Below are positions 31,099 through 41,616 of a stretch of 64,000 nucleotides of DNA, piece after piece. Numbering within the stretch: the first letter of the stretch is position 1; every line of letters begins with the position of its first letter. Source of the DNA: Ichthyophis bannanicus (Eukaryota; Chordata; Amphibia; Gymnophiona; Ichthyophiidae); assembly GCA_033557465.1 (NCBI GenBank), contig CM066033.1:587914438-587978437 (forward strand), in the 5' to 3' direction. The translations under genes and the position numbers were made by a program. Under the pieces are notes generated by a model. That model ran no database searches and was not told the origin of the DNA. It saw nothing but the letters and a program-made list of their open reading frames with translations.

Positions 31099-31296
31099 AG
31101 CGTTGCAAGGTTACCCAGTTCCAGGATTGAGATTTTTTGCCAGTTCTGGTTTTTAATTTGCATTTGATATTTGTAGTCCCTGGTTTTAACCATTGGAATT
31201 AGTGTTGCAGATCCCATAATGCATCAAAATGAGATTGCCAGAAATCCAGGATTGGCTTAGAATTTTACTCCTGGCACTGGGTAACTTGGCAACTCT
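31099..31296. mobile_element. hAT-type MITE, copy 2 (198 bp)
   Basis: Ends AGCGTTGCAAGGTTACCCAG and CTGGGTAACTTGGCAACTCT are related to copy 1. Flanking 8-mers TGAATCTC and GGAATCTG share GAATCT, an aged 8-bp duplication. The middle part (TGCAGATCCCATAATGCATC) is shared with copy 3. Confidence 0.75.
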
Positions 31297-31374
31297 GGAA
31301 TCTGTTGTTTTCTTTTGAATGCTGCTCCCCCTAGTGACAGTCTTACCTAATGGTTGGGCTGGCCCGTCTGTAAC

Positions 31375-31582
31375 AGAGTTGCCAAGTTACCCATTTCCAG
31401 GAGAGACTTTTAGGCCAGTCCTAGTTTTTAACTTACATCCCAAAGCAATGTGGTAGTTGAGTCCCTGATTCTACCCATTGAAATCATTGTTGCAGATCCC
31501 ATTATGCATCAGGATGGGGCTGTAAGGAATCCAACTGGCCAAAAAATATCTCTCTCCTGGAACTGGGCAACATGGCAGTTCT
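31375..31582. mobile_element. hAT-type MITE, copy 3 (208 bp)
   Basis: Ends AGAGTTGCCAAGTTACCCAT and its imperfect complement GGGCAACATGGCAGTTCT. Flanks TCTGTAAC and GCTGTAAT share CTGTAA. It shares TGCAGATCCCATTATGCATC with copy 2. Confidence 0.75.
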
Positions 31583-31599
31583 GCTGTAATTTTTTAATT

Positions 31600-31774
31600 C
31601 TGTGGTTCCTAAACCCATTTTAGTGGATTCCCAGGCAGTGTAAGTTTTCAGAATATCCACAATGAATATACACTGGATAGATTTATATGTACTGTCTCCA
31701 CTGTATGTGAACTAATCTCATGCATATTCAATGTGGATATCCTGAAAACCCCAGGACAAATTTGGGATCAACTG
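31600..31774. mobile_element. Palindromic hAT MITE of a second family
   Basis: CTGTGGTTCCTAAACCC at the left and a degraded complement (GGGATCAACTG) at the right enclose the palindromic CAGAATATCCACAATGAATA ... TATTCAATGTGGATATCCTG. It is the same family as 34947-35170. No clear target duplication is found. Confidence 0.7.
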
Positions 31775-32199
31775 GTATAAGCTGAATATCTAGCCTGTAT
31801 TATTAAGATTGCATAATGTACAATGGGCACAGGTTCTCATGCAATTAGTCTGGGTAGACTAATGACTAAGACTAAGACTAAGATGCTGGATTTGTGGTAC
31901 CGGTATATTGGATTTGTGGTATACTGGAGGTTTGAAATAAGCAGCCTGATTAAAACCAAATTAATTCAAGGTGCGTAGACATGTGCTTGTTAGCAACATT
32001 TAACGACAAAGCCGATTTTTTGCAAAAAAAGAAAAGAATGCAAAGATAAAAATTACACACAAGAAAAACAATTACAATAGATTTTTAGTTCAGATTCAGG
32101 CGTGAAGTAAAAGTGAAAGTCGCAGAGCTTCCTTCTAACAATTGGCTAAGCAAAGAGGGGGTAAAATCAGGCTAGGGCAACCCCATCGCCTTCCTGGCT
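31775..32199. other. No gene or repeat recognised
   Basis: AT-rich sequence with a short ACTAAG triple (31868-31884). No known element is seen. Confidence 0.4.
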
Positions 32200-33060
32200 A
32201 ATTGTAGCTTTGAAAGGAAGTGACATGTGGTGGGGAGAGACGTCAGCCGAGAATCGCTTCTTTTTTTTCTTTCTTTCTTTCTGGGTTTTTTTTTTCAGTT
32301 GTTTTCCCTGCCCACCCATGGGTGGAGTCTGGCTCACTTACAGCTCGTGCAAAGTGCAAACTAGTGGCACTGCCCATGTCGCCTGCCTTGATCTCCTTCG
32401 CTTGCTAATATTTGTATTTGTCTGGCAGACGGGAGGTATGTGATGTTAAGCGCTTTTGAAAAAGAGTATTTGAGAAGGAGTGATTTTCCTCTTGCTTGTT
32501 GCTTGAACGGCACCGAAACCCTGCGAGTGGAAGTAGTGTAGTCAACTAGTGAAGGCAACAGGGCTGGTGGGAGAAAGCGATCACGGGCGGCAGCAGCGGC
32601 ATTAACCGGCTTACGGGAAAGAACTTCATGTTCCTGCTTTATTTTGTAAGTGCCTTCTCTCTATTTTTCTTTTTCGTTGTTCCTGTAGTGGTTTTCCTTG
32701 GAAGCCGATGAGCCATCTGTGTTTTCCCTGCTGCAGGTTGGCCCCTTTGTGTCCGGCAGCAACCTTCTCTTGCATTTTCCAGTGTTTCCATGGTAACCAC
32801 AAAAAAATATCAGGGGTCGAGGCCTAAGTGCTGAAAAGGGAGGGGTAACATTTTAAGCGTGTTTCAGCGTGTTGTGTCAAAACCTTTTTTATGGCTGGAT
32901 TTTTGGCGTGTATGTTCGAGTAGCCAGCATGGCTTTGTTGTTTCTCCTGACTTTCGATCACAAAAGAGAAGGGAGGGGACAGTTACCATGGAAACACACA
33001 TTTGTGACAACCTAGTTCCAGCTCGTTTCGTGAATCTGCTGCTTTCCACGTCGTAGAGGG
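32200..33060 (+). promoter_or_regulatory. Possible host promoter / 5' exon region
   Basis: This is one of the few stretches with many retained CpG sites (for example CACGGGCGGCAGCAGCGGC near 32582 and TTAACCGGCTTACGGG near 32603) and no repeat match. A candidate splice donor ATTTT|GTAAGTGCC lies at 32646-32648. No protein-coding exon is evident. It could be a 5' untranslated exon with the low-repeat sequence downstream as intron 1. The direction is a guess from the donor. Confidence 0.25.
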
Positions 33061-34439
33061 TTTTTGGTTAGCTCTGAACAGTTAACACGCACGCTTTCTG
33101 GGGTGTGCGTGGTGCATGCACACCTAAACACATCTACGTTGGGTGTGAGAGGGAGATGTACATCAGAGATATCCAAACTTCAGCAACTAATTGACCTAGG
33201 TTTGTGAGTAGGGCTCAAGCTAGTTCTTAAACATTTTTCAGTAAATTACTGAATTGGATGTATATGTATAATATTCTCTAAAATGTTTTCTTATAAAATA
33301 ACTTAAAGCCACAGTGCCTGTTGACTGCTGTTTAGAAGTTTTCTAGTTTAATTGATATGACAAAGTAGTAATAGGCCTGCTTCATCTGTGTCAGTGCACC
33401 CTCCATCCACAGTTTATTCTGGAAAATCTGCTTGATGGAGTCTAGAGTTGAACAATATTACAGCTTTTCCAACAACAATTTTTGTTGGTAAAATAATCAG
33501 TTTCCTCAGAATGATCTTAGTATTCTGTGTGCTTCCTTTCAATTGTTAATACTCTGGTGTGTATGCTGCTGTCATCTCTAAGAACATGTGATGTGGGTTG
33601 TTAAATCAAATGAGCAAAGGGAAATAACCTCAGCCTTAATTAGAATCTCCATGTAGCGAAAGTGAATTTCTGTAATTGAGGTGTGGATTTGCAATTTGTT
33701 CTGAAAGACTGTGTGATAATTTCATATCCCCTTCTATCTAATATACCGAGCAAAAGAATCAAAGGGAAGCTTATTTATATGACATATTTTATAAGAAATA
33801 ATATTGGTGAAAAAAAGTAAAGTGTTTTAATCACCATGAAAATGAGAAGTCTGGAGGTTTGGTATTCTGCTCCTAATGTTCTTGCAATGCTCAGTAGCAG
33901 ATGTGAAAAAGCTACTTCAGGCAGCAACGATTCACCTCTGAATAAATGATTTGAAAGTGACATGCCACGTGGCATAAACCACACCTTAAGTTCAGCCTTA
34001 CAGACTTGATGCAACTTTTATTTTCTTACACTTTAGCTCCTTAACTATAAGTGAAAGAGCCATGATGGGTCTGAACCTGAGCTACTGTTATTCTCAGCCA
34101 CACCTAATGCTGATGTGTGACATATCCATTTCCTTTGGCCTTCAACCTCTTGTTATCAGAGCGAATGGAAACGACAGGCTGCAGTCATAAAAACATTTAT
34201 CAGAAGAAAAGGATCCTTTGGTCTTCCAGTTTGCTTATTCATAATTACTTGCTATTCTATCATAAATCTTACCTGATCTGTGTGGTCTCCCTCCCTTCAC
34301 CACCAAGGTCCCTTGGTATCTCTCCCATACACTTGTGAATTCTACTACTCTTTCAGTTCTTATTATCGTCATTGTGAGTTTGTTCAAGATACCATGGTGA
34401 AAGGTAGTAGAATTTTATGACTCATAATGAATTAGTTGG
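33061..34439. other. Low-repeat sequence, no gene recognised
   Basis: No transposon family, domain or RNA gene is recognised. The composition is ordinary for intronic or intergenic DNA. Open frames of 60-80 codons have no features. Confidence 0.4.
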
Positions 34440-35760
34440 GATTCTGTGCTGCTAGAGGACGTTTAATCTCTAAAGATCACTTCAAAGAAAAAAGAGTTTG
34501 CTTGGTAAGATTATCCCCTTTCTAGAACCGTACTGTCTATGAACTTGAACCCACTCCCATCAGGGCATTGCAGTCCAGTTTATTCTTCAGTAGTGCTTCC
34601 ATAACTTTGACAACCACTGATGTTACACTTACAGGTTTGTGGTTTTCTGTTTCTACTTGTATCTTTTTCCCACTAGGCATTTCATTGGACTTTGTGGTGC
34701 CCTGGATTAAGGGAAGGGGAAGGGGATACAGAATAACCTTAAGGGTCAGAGGAGGGGGATGTAAGTGGAGGTCCTCTTTGAGAGCTGGTTTCTGTGCTGC
34801 TGCCGCTGCTGTAATGAGTGGTAGTAGTGTGGTACTTCTGGGCAGCCACCTGACTCTCCTGTTTTTTTACAGTGACCCTGTTTTTCACTTTAAATCTTCT
34901 TTTCTCCAATTGCTTGGAAACTCTCCTATTTCTCTAGTGGTTAGATCAGTGGTTCCCAACCCAGTCCTCGGGTACCCACAGGTTTTCAGGATATCCACAA
35001 CGAATATGCTTGAGATAATGGAAGCTGTACATGCATATCAGGATATCCACAATGAATATGCACGAGAGAGATCTGCATGTACAGCTTCTATTATCTCAAG
35101 CATATTCGTTGTGTATATCCTGATAACCTGACTGGCTTGGGGTACCCGAGGACTGGGTTGCGAACCACTGGGTTAGATGAACTGAGCAGTGAGTGGGACA
35201 GTCAACATTCCATTTAACTCCTTCAATATTGTGGTTTCTACCTCATTAGATCCAAGAGTTTTGATGTTCACTTATTCCAATGCATTGAAAGCCGACTCCT
35301 TGTTAAAAAAAGTATTCAATTCACAGTCATTTATGCCTTTGCCTTTGGTCCATCACCTTCTCCTCCTAATACTGTATGAATACCTAGTAAAAGTGTTCAA
35401 GAAGTCTGCTTTCTTCAGATCTTCCCCTTCCTGAAAATTCTCCTTCCTTTAAATCTTGATCCTCTTTTTTTAGTTTTCCTCTCTTCACTTAAATATCTAA
35501 GATAATGTTCATCCTCTTGTCTTCCAGTGAAGTCTTTGCTCCTTGTTATTGCTGTCCATAGTTCATCTGTATACTTAGTTCTTCTATCCATAATATCACT
35601 TCCTTAACATAGTCTTTAATTTTTTTTCACAATCAGACCTTTTGAAATCTAGGACCGTTTGGCTCTGCTCTAGTGTTTTACATTGACCCACTCAGCATAA
35701 TGATCACAGGATCTCAGATATTTCCATACCATAACCTCAGTGATAATTGCTGCCATTTGT
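34440..35760 (-). mobile_element. Old CR1/L3-like LINE fragment
   Basis: On the minus strand around 34650-34560 the translation gives KPVSVTSVVVKVMEALL and KNKLDCNALMG, the RT fingers motif of CR1/L3 elements. At 35330-35180, FNKESAFNALE and EVETTILKELNGML match the region just before it. It is interrupted by the MITE at 34947-35170 and by unidentified sequence. Very decayed. Confidence 0.5.
34947..35170. mobile_element. Palindromic hAT MITE with perfect duplication
   Basis: 224 bp starting CAGTGGTTCCCAACCCAG and ending CTGGGTTGCGAACCACTG. It is almost fully palindromic (TATCCACAACGAATATGCTT ... AAGCATATTCGTTGTGTATA). It is flanked by GGTTAGAT at 34939-34946 and 35171-35178, a perfect 8-bp duplication. 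Confidence 0.9.
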
Positions 35761-35905
35761 AATTTTGGAAGTAGTCTTTTAAAGGAGTTTTGGTGCATTT
35801 GTTCAATTTTATGCATGTAAAAGAGTTATTTTAAATTGCCCAATTAAAGTGCACAATGGTGACAAGGGCTCAGTGGCATAAATCCACCCAAACAGCCCCT
35901 GCAGT

Positions 35906-36276
35906 CAATGTTCCCTCTGATTTTCTGTAGGCTGTGTGCGCATAAAATATGAGCTGTGTGCAGCTTTTGAAGGAAGGTTACATTTTTGTGCGCTACATAA
36001 CGACACTCGGAGTTATATACTTTAAAATTTGACTACACGTCAGAATACAGTATGCATACCACATTAATTTTAATCAAATTAAATGAAAATAGACGATTAC
36101 TAAATGAAGTGGGAAATTTCTAGTAATTACAAACATAACTTTTAAATTTTAAGACGTCTGTGTTGTTTTCTATCACAATCAGAGCCGTAAATTTTGTGCA
36201 CTCTGTTGTAAAGTATGTGCGCTCTCTCGGCGAGGTGTGTGCGCGCGCACACACGCACAGCTTAGAGGGAACAGTG
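35906..36276. mobile_element. hAT-type MITE, 371 bp
   Basis: Ends CAATGTTCCCTCTGA and TTAGAGGGAACAGTG are inverted repeats. The subterminal region has GCTGTGTGCGCA at the left and GTGTGCGCGCGCACACACGC at the right. It is flanked by CCTGCAGT at 35898-35905 and 36277-36284, a perfect 8-bp duplication. The interior is AT-rich and non-coding. Confidence 0.9.
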
Positions 36277-36287
36277 CCTGCAGTGAA

Positions 36288-36330
36288 GGGGGGGGGGGGG
36301 CGCGCACACATGGTGGTGGTGAAGGCAGAG
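36288..36330. repeat. G-tract with adjoining CG/CA and TGG repeats
   Basis: A 13-base G run is followed by CGCGCACACATGG and TGGTGGTGG. This is simple sequence just outside the MITE duplication. Confidence 0.8.
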
Positions 36331-36542
36331 TGCCACTTACATTGGTAAACAAAATTCCAAACAGAAATGAAAATGGCTGATTCTAGTACTGTTTTTGGTT
36401 ACGAACTTGGATATGTACTTAGAAATTCTCCATCACGTAACGTTTTTGAATGACATGTAGTTTAAATTTAGACTCTGTTGCTCATATTTACATTAGATGT
36501 ATATAGATGTATATTGTAATGTAATGTCTCCTAAAAGGTAGT

Positions 36543-38178
36543 TGTATATGATTTTCTGCTGTATTGAGTCTCAAGAACATCCCTCTTAAGGGTCCAACAA
36601 TAGTCTGCAAGCATTTCCATTACCGAAATGTCCTGATGAAACCTTTCCCCATCTTCATCACTGACTGCTCCTAGATTTGCAGGAAAAAAAATCCAGGTGT
36701 GAATGCAAGAAGTGCATTTTCAAAGACATGTTACATCCCAGTTTCTTTTAAGCTTTCAGTAGAGTATCCACCGATTCTGCGTAGTTGTCTGCCTTGTTAT
36801 TTCCCAAGAAGTCGCGGCAAACAGTCTTAAAGGACTCCAATGCAGCTCTTTCAGTTTCATTCAACTGACCGTCAAAGTTTTCATCTTTCATCAGTTTTCT
36901 AATATCAGGTCCTACAAAGATCACTTCTTTGATCTTCGCCTCACTGATTCGTGGAAATGTCTTTCTTAGATATGCAAATCCAAGTCCACTTCTATCCATG
37001 GCTTTTACAAAGTTCTTCATAAGACCCAACTTTATATGAAGTGGAGGTAGATATACTTTATTCGGTTCCACAAGTGGGTCATGTGCAACGTTTTTCTGGC
37101 CTGGGACTAGTGATGTTCTCTTTGGCCACTGTTTCCGGATGTAATGATTTTTTCCTGTCCCTGCTGTCCCACTCACACAGAAAGCAACAATACTTTGCCC
37201 TCTTGCTTGGACAACAGCTTGGCTGGACAATTACTTTTAAATTGCCACAAATATTCCACTTGTGTTCTTCATACTTTTATATTTGTTAGCAAGAGATGCA
37301 TACTGCTGTAAGTTTCTTTCATATTGACGGCATGAACTACTGGAACTGATGGTAAAATATTTCCGTTGTGGATAAGCAGAGCTTTTAGACTATATTTAGA
37401 AGAATCAATAAATAGTCGCCAATCCTCTGTTCTATAATCCCGACAAAGTCTTTCCATCAGGGATTTAACTTCACAACAAAAAGCAATTCCATCTTCAAAG
37501 GCAAAGTAATCCACAAACTCGGTATACCTGTTTCTAAAAGTGCACACTTTGGTTTCTTTCTGAAGAAGATTCCAGCCTTTCAATCATGACCCTAACAGTT
37601 CTGCTTGTCGCTTTGAAAGTTTCAAATCTCTGACGAGATCATTCAAATCGCCTTGGTCCAGTAAATGTGGTTCAGAAAAGGAACCGGATGCCTCAAAGCT
37701 TGGATCCTGCATTACAGCATTGCCATCATCGTCAACATCATCAGCATTCATTGGTTCTTCTTCTTCTTCATCCTCATTCACTGTAAGATTTTCTGGAGGT
37801 TTTCGCACCGGCCATTCTTGACAGTGAGGCTCAGGCCTCATGGCAGATGGTAAATTTGGGTAATTTACAGTGTGTTTTGATTTTGAAGTACGGTAATGCC
37901 TGCAATCTGTCAAGTGATCTCTTGGTTCCCTCCAGATCATTGGAACAGCAAAATTCATGTGTTGAACACCCTTTACCCAACCTGTTAGGAGTCTGACACA
38001 GGTATATACAGCAGACGTGAGGCACCCAGTTTTTGTCCTGGTCACCGACTTGACATCCAAAGTACAGCTTATAACATGTCTTAACAAGTGGAGTAAAATG
38101 TCTTCTCTACTTCTTAAAAGTAACCTCACCGCAAATGTAGCAAAATGAATCCGGACGATTAACACACTTTTGAGGCAT
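36543..38178 (-). pseudogene. Decayed gene of an uncharacterised dispersed zinc-binding family
   Basis: Minus strand from ATG 38178. The N-terminus has Cys pairs typical of a zinc-binding head (MPQKCVN..., FCYICGEVTF, YFGCQVGDQDKNWVPH). Then come VRLLTGWVKG and FAVPMIWREPRDHLTDC, NLPSAMRP, an acidic run, LNDLVRDLKLSKRQAELL, GWNLLQKETKV, EDWRLFIDSSK and HNGNILPSVPVVHAVNMKET, a Cys cluster (CCFLCEWDSRD in a shifted frame), YLPPLHIKLGLMKNF, IFVGPDIRKLM, FLGNNKADNY and a tail NLGAVSDEDGERFHQD. I recognise this order as a large uncharacterised family found in scattered animals, but know no function; a mobile origin is likely. There is no intron. An early stop, a stop near 37583 (TGA where the family has Arg) and at least three frameshifts make it a pseudogene. 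Confidence 0.7.
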
Positions 38179-38749
38179 TGTTAAACAACTACAAGCGATA
38201 ACCGTAATATTTATTAACCAACTGCTATTTATGAAATAGATTAACGCAAACTCACATCTATTCAAATTCTTTTTTTTCAAACAATACAAACCACAGTCGC
38301 TGATGGCGACACAAGCAGAAAAACGCTGAGTCATGTATTGGTATGCTTTCTATCAGTCGGACCATTAGGGCAAGGGGCCCGGTTAATTAATGATATAATA
38401 ACTACATGACTCAGCATTTTTGGTTGTGGCTGACAACATGCAATAATAATTATGATGGAAGTTTTAGTATTCAACCTTTGTTTACTGAAACAAAACAGTA
38501 ACGGCTAATTTACAGTAATGTACACACTTTAGTAGATGATATCTCCTGAGGTATGGGTGATAGGAAAATTCAGATACCATATTTGTAAACAATGGGAAAA
38601 ATTACACATGAAAAAGGTCTGAGCGGGTCTGTGACAAAAATTGTGTTGACCAGTGTTATTTGAAAATGTTTGCCACACTACCTCCTGCTAATCTTCTCTC
38701 TGCCTTGGAGTTTTCAGGCCCAGCAACCGTCACCTCCTGCTGCCATGTC
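38179..38749. other. Upstream flank of the uncharacterised gene; 19-bp inverted repeat
   Basis: AAAAACGCTGAGTCATGTA at 38319-38337 is repeated inverted as TACATGACTCAGCATTTTT at 38403-38421 (18 of 19 match) with a 65-base spacer. TGAGTCA is also an AP-1-type site on both arms. No other feature is seen to 38749. Confidence 0.5.
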
Positions 38750-39545
38750 AAAGTCTTGTGATAACAGCCACAGTTAACCTGCTTGAATCAATAATCGATA
38801 ATGAAATGACAAGCAATCAAGAAATTCAACAACACATTGCTCTTGGCAGAAGGGCTAAGAAGGACTTGGATACGATTTTCAAGTGCAAAGCTATATATCT
38901 GCCTACAAAGATTAAACTTATCCAATCCACGGTATTTTCAATAATGTCATGTGGATATTTAATTTTTTTTTTTTAATTTAATTTTTTATTAGGATTTTGC
39001 TCACACCTTTACGATGGTAGTTCAAAGCAAGTTACATTCAGGTACGTAGGTATTTCTCTGTCCCCAGAGGGCTTACAATCTAAGTTTGTACCTGAGGCAA
39101 TAGACTTGCCCATGGTCACAAGGAGCACCAGTGGGAATTGAACCCAGATCTAACCACTAGGCTACTCCTCCACTCCAGTTGGACAGTGAGGAAGAAAATC
39201 TATGCCTTCGAATGATCTTTTCTGGTGAAGAATACTGTGTATACCATGGACTGCCTGAAGAACGAGTCAGTTGGTACTAGAGATCAAATCTAAGCTTTCT
39301 TTAGAAGCTCAAATGGCAAGACTTCGGTTATAGGTTTAGACACATCATGCGAAGAGAGAGTTCATTAAAGAGAGACCTCATGCTTGTCAAGGTTGAAGGT
39401 CAGTCAGAAGTACACCAGCAATGTGATAAAATGATACAATAACAACTATGGATGCCATTCTGTCAAATTGTCCTAAAAGCTGTGCTCGATTTTCAGTCAG
39501 GGTGGCTAACTATCTACAGAGTCACCATGAGTCAACAACAACAAA
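38750..39545 (+). mobile_element. RTE-like LINE 3' piece, split by a SINE
   Basis: The plus strand translates to EIQQHIALGRRAKKDLDTIF and YLPTKIKLIQSTVFSIMSCG (38820-38956). After the SINE it resumes with WTVRKKIYAF (39180-39210), RDLMLVKVEGQ (39369-39401) and LWMPFCQIVLKA, and ends near CACCATGAGTCAACAACAAC (39521-39540). The order fits the C-terminus of an RTE-type endonuclease/RT ORF and its short 3' end. Clade assignment rests on motif memory. Confidence 0.5.
38962..39177 (-). mobile_element. tRNA-headed SINE
   Basis: Minus strand: GGAGTGGAGGAGTAGCCTAG then TGGTTAG (A box), GGGTTCAATTCCCACTGG (B box), CCTTGTGACCATGGGCAAGT, AGATTGTAAGCCCTCTGGGG, CCTGAATGTAACTTGCTTTG and an A-rich end at 38962. 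It interrupts the RTE-like frame between CGY and the WT of the next motif. Confidence 0.8.
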
Positions 39546-39949
39546 TGGGTTGTATCCCACTACGAGCAGATATGGAGACAGAGAAAACATTGCAGAGGCT
39601 TCTTATGACATCACTGTGCCATTATCAGCTTGAGCTTCTAAGGGCATGATTCAGTAATTCTGTTTGCAACAGATAATGGATACAAGTGTTTCAGCTTTGG
39701 TGAAATCTGAACAAGCAAAGGGAGTTTGAAGAGGGAAAGACTGATTTTGTTCGTGAACCTGCGGGTGACTCACTTGCACATGATGCGGAAGGCTCCATTA
39801 GACACCCTTCAAACCGGTGGTATTTTCAGAAGCCATAAGGGGAAGGGGAATTGATTCAGCTCTGCATCCTTATCCAGTTAAGGACTTGCTGATCAGACAG
39901 ATATTTAGAACCTCACATTACCTCACATAACCTCAGTGCTCCCTCTCAC

Positions 39950-40462
39950 CAATTGGGTGCACCTTGAGTTTACATTGCACCATCAGTGGAGATGAATATG
40001 CTGACTTTTATAAGATGTGCATTCTGGTCTGTGCTAAGCAGAGAGTCTCATCGTTGAATTCCAATATCTGCACTTCTTGCTTGGAAGTCTCTGATGCATC
40101 CTTGAAAAACCTGTCCTCCCTCTTCCTACGAGGGGACACGGATGACCCAGCCTTATCGACCTCACTGCAGGAGGCGGCAGATTGACAAACTTTGAGCTCC
40201 AGCGCTCGATTTTCTTGCAAGGGTCTGGCAACTGCTGTTTTCCCCAAGGTTGGGGATCATATTCCTAGTGAGGAGCTCCCAGTCTCTGGGTTGTCCTCTC
40301 TGGAATTCTCCTTTCTGTAGCAAGCTTGGCATGGTAACTCAGGCCCTGGTGCTCTCAATCTCTTTTTGTTCGCTTGGAAGAGGTGGTGAGTCAAAGCCCA
40401 GCTTGGTCGGCACCTTCTAAATGTCCTTGGCAAAGGTTGAAATTTTGGAGATTCGGATCAAT
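39950..40462 (+). pseudogene. DIRS-2 gag, N-terminal part
   Basis: Short frames with Cys pairs (MCILVCAKQ, ICTSCLEVSD, 40015-40105) resemble the CxxC-type N-terminus of DIRS gag seen in DIRS-1. An acidic piece SIPNVLDDDSNIEEE follows after L2-C at 41131-41190. Stops are frequent. The assignment depends on its place ahead of the clearer gag segment at 46888. Confidence 0.4.
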
Positions 40463-41130
40463 TATCTTTTAACCACCACCACTACCACTACTACTACTGA
40501 ACATTTGTATAGCTCTACAAGACATATGCAGCACTGCACAGACATATGTAAAAGATGGTCCCTGCACATCAGAGCTTACAATCTAGTCAAGACAGACAAC
40601 ACAGTAGTTGTAGACATGGAATACATCTAGGGGGAATGGTAAGGAAACACAAAGGAGATCAGGTGAGCCAAGATCTGAAAGTGACAGCAAAGAGGTGAGT
40701 TTTCAGCCTGGATTTGAAAAGTGCTAGAGAAGAAGCCATGTGTTCAGACTCAGGTAGTTTGTTCCAAGCATAAGGAGCAGCAAGGTGAAAGGAGCGAAGT
40801 TTGGAGTTAGCACTTGAAGAGAAGGACACAGAAGCATTTGCCAAAAGAGCGGAGTTCCTGAGGAGGGGTGTAGGGAGAGATAAGAGAGGAAAGGTAGTGA
40901 GGAGCTGCAGAGTGAATGCACTTATAGGTCAGCAGGAGAAGCTTGCACTGCATGCGGAAACAGAGAGAGCCAATGAAGTGACTTGAGGAGTAATATGAAT
41001 ATGACAAGGTTGGCAGAAGATTAGCCGCGCAGCCGAGTGTTGAGTAGATTGAAGGGGAGAGAGATGATTCAGAGGGAGACCATCAAAGAGTAGGTTACAA
41101 TAGTCTAGATGGGAGATGACTAAGGACCTG
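40463..41130 (-). mobile_element. L2-type LINE 3' fragment (copy C)
   Basis: Minus-strand reading gives the L2 RT C-terminus: VISHLDYCNLLFDGLP and LNHLSPLQSTQHSAARLI (41112-41020), SCSYYPSSH-like segments, SFHLAAPYAWNKLP and FKSRLKTHLF (40780-40700), then the 3' untranslated end and ACT/ACC triplet tail at 40470. It is close to copy A (1620-2211). It lies inside DIRS-2 gag. Confidence 0.85.
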
Positions 41131-41215
41131 GAATCCATTCCCAATGTCTTGGATGATGATTCCAACATAGAGGAAGAAGTGCCTTCCCCTTCAGAAGTTC
41201 ATGCTGAAATTGGTA

Positions 41216-41377
41216 ATCTCCAGGAACAAGCAGGAATGAGTCTTCACATATGGTACGTCGGTACCGACGGAGCCTGCGCGGGAACGCTCCCCAGCGTCCA
41301 ATCAGAAAGCTTTTGGGAGCATCCCATAGCGCCTGCATGCTGCCTTCCCGCCTTTCCCAACTGTCTCTCCTCAGTTG
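41216..41377. repeat. DIRS-1 left inverted terminal repeat
   Basis: It starts ATCTCCAGGAACAAGCAGG and contains TCTTCACATATGGTACGTCG and CCAATCAGAAAGC. It is the reverse complement of 46700-46860 with a handful of differences (several CG to TG). Confidence 0.9.
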
Positions 41378-41616
41378 TTCTTTTTCCGCGGAGCCAGCAG
41401 GTCGTGTTCCTGTCACCGCAGAAGAATTTTCCTTATTTTTTCTTTATTTTTTTCTGTCGCATCTGCCTTCTTCGACGCTGTACCGGTACCGCCGGTCCTT
41501 GTTCTTTTCTTCTTTAAAAAAAAAAACAAAAAACCCCCTTTTTTTTTTTTTTTTTTTTTTCCACTTCAGGTGCACTTCAGTTTTGGGCCCTAGGCCCAGA
41601 ACCTTTTTCCTTAACT

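Noticed and set aside
34568..35131. 187-codon plus-strand frame
   Set aside because: It crosses the boundary between an antisense CR1/L3-like LINE and a palindromic MITE, so it cannot be an old gene.
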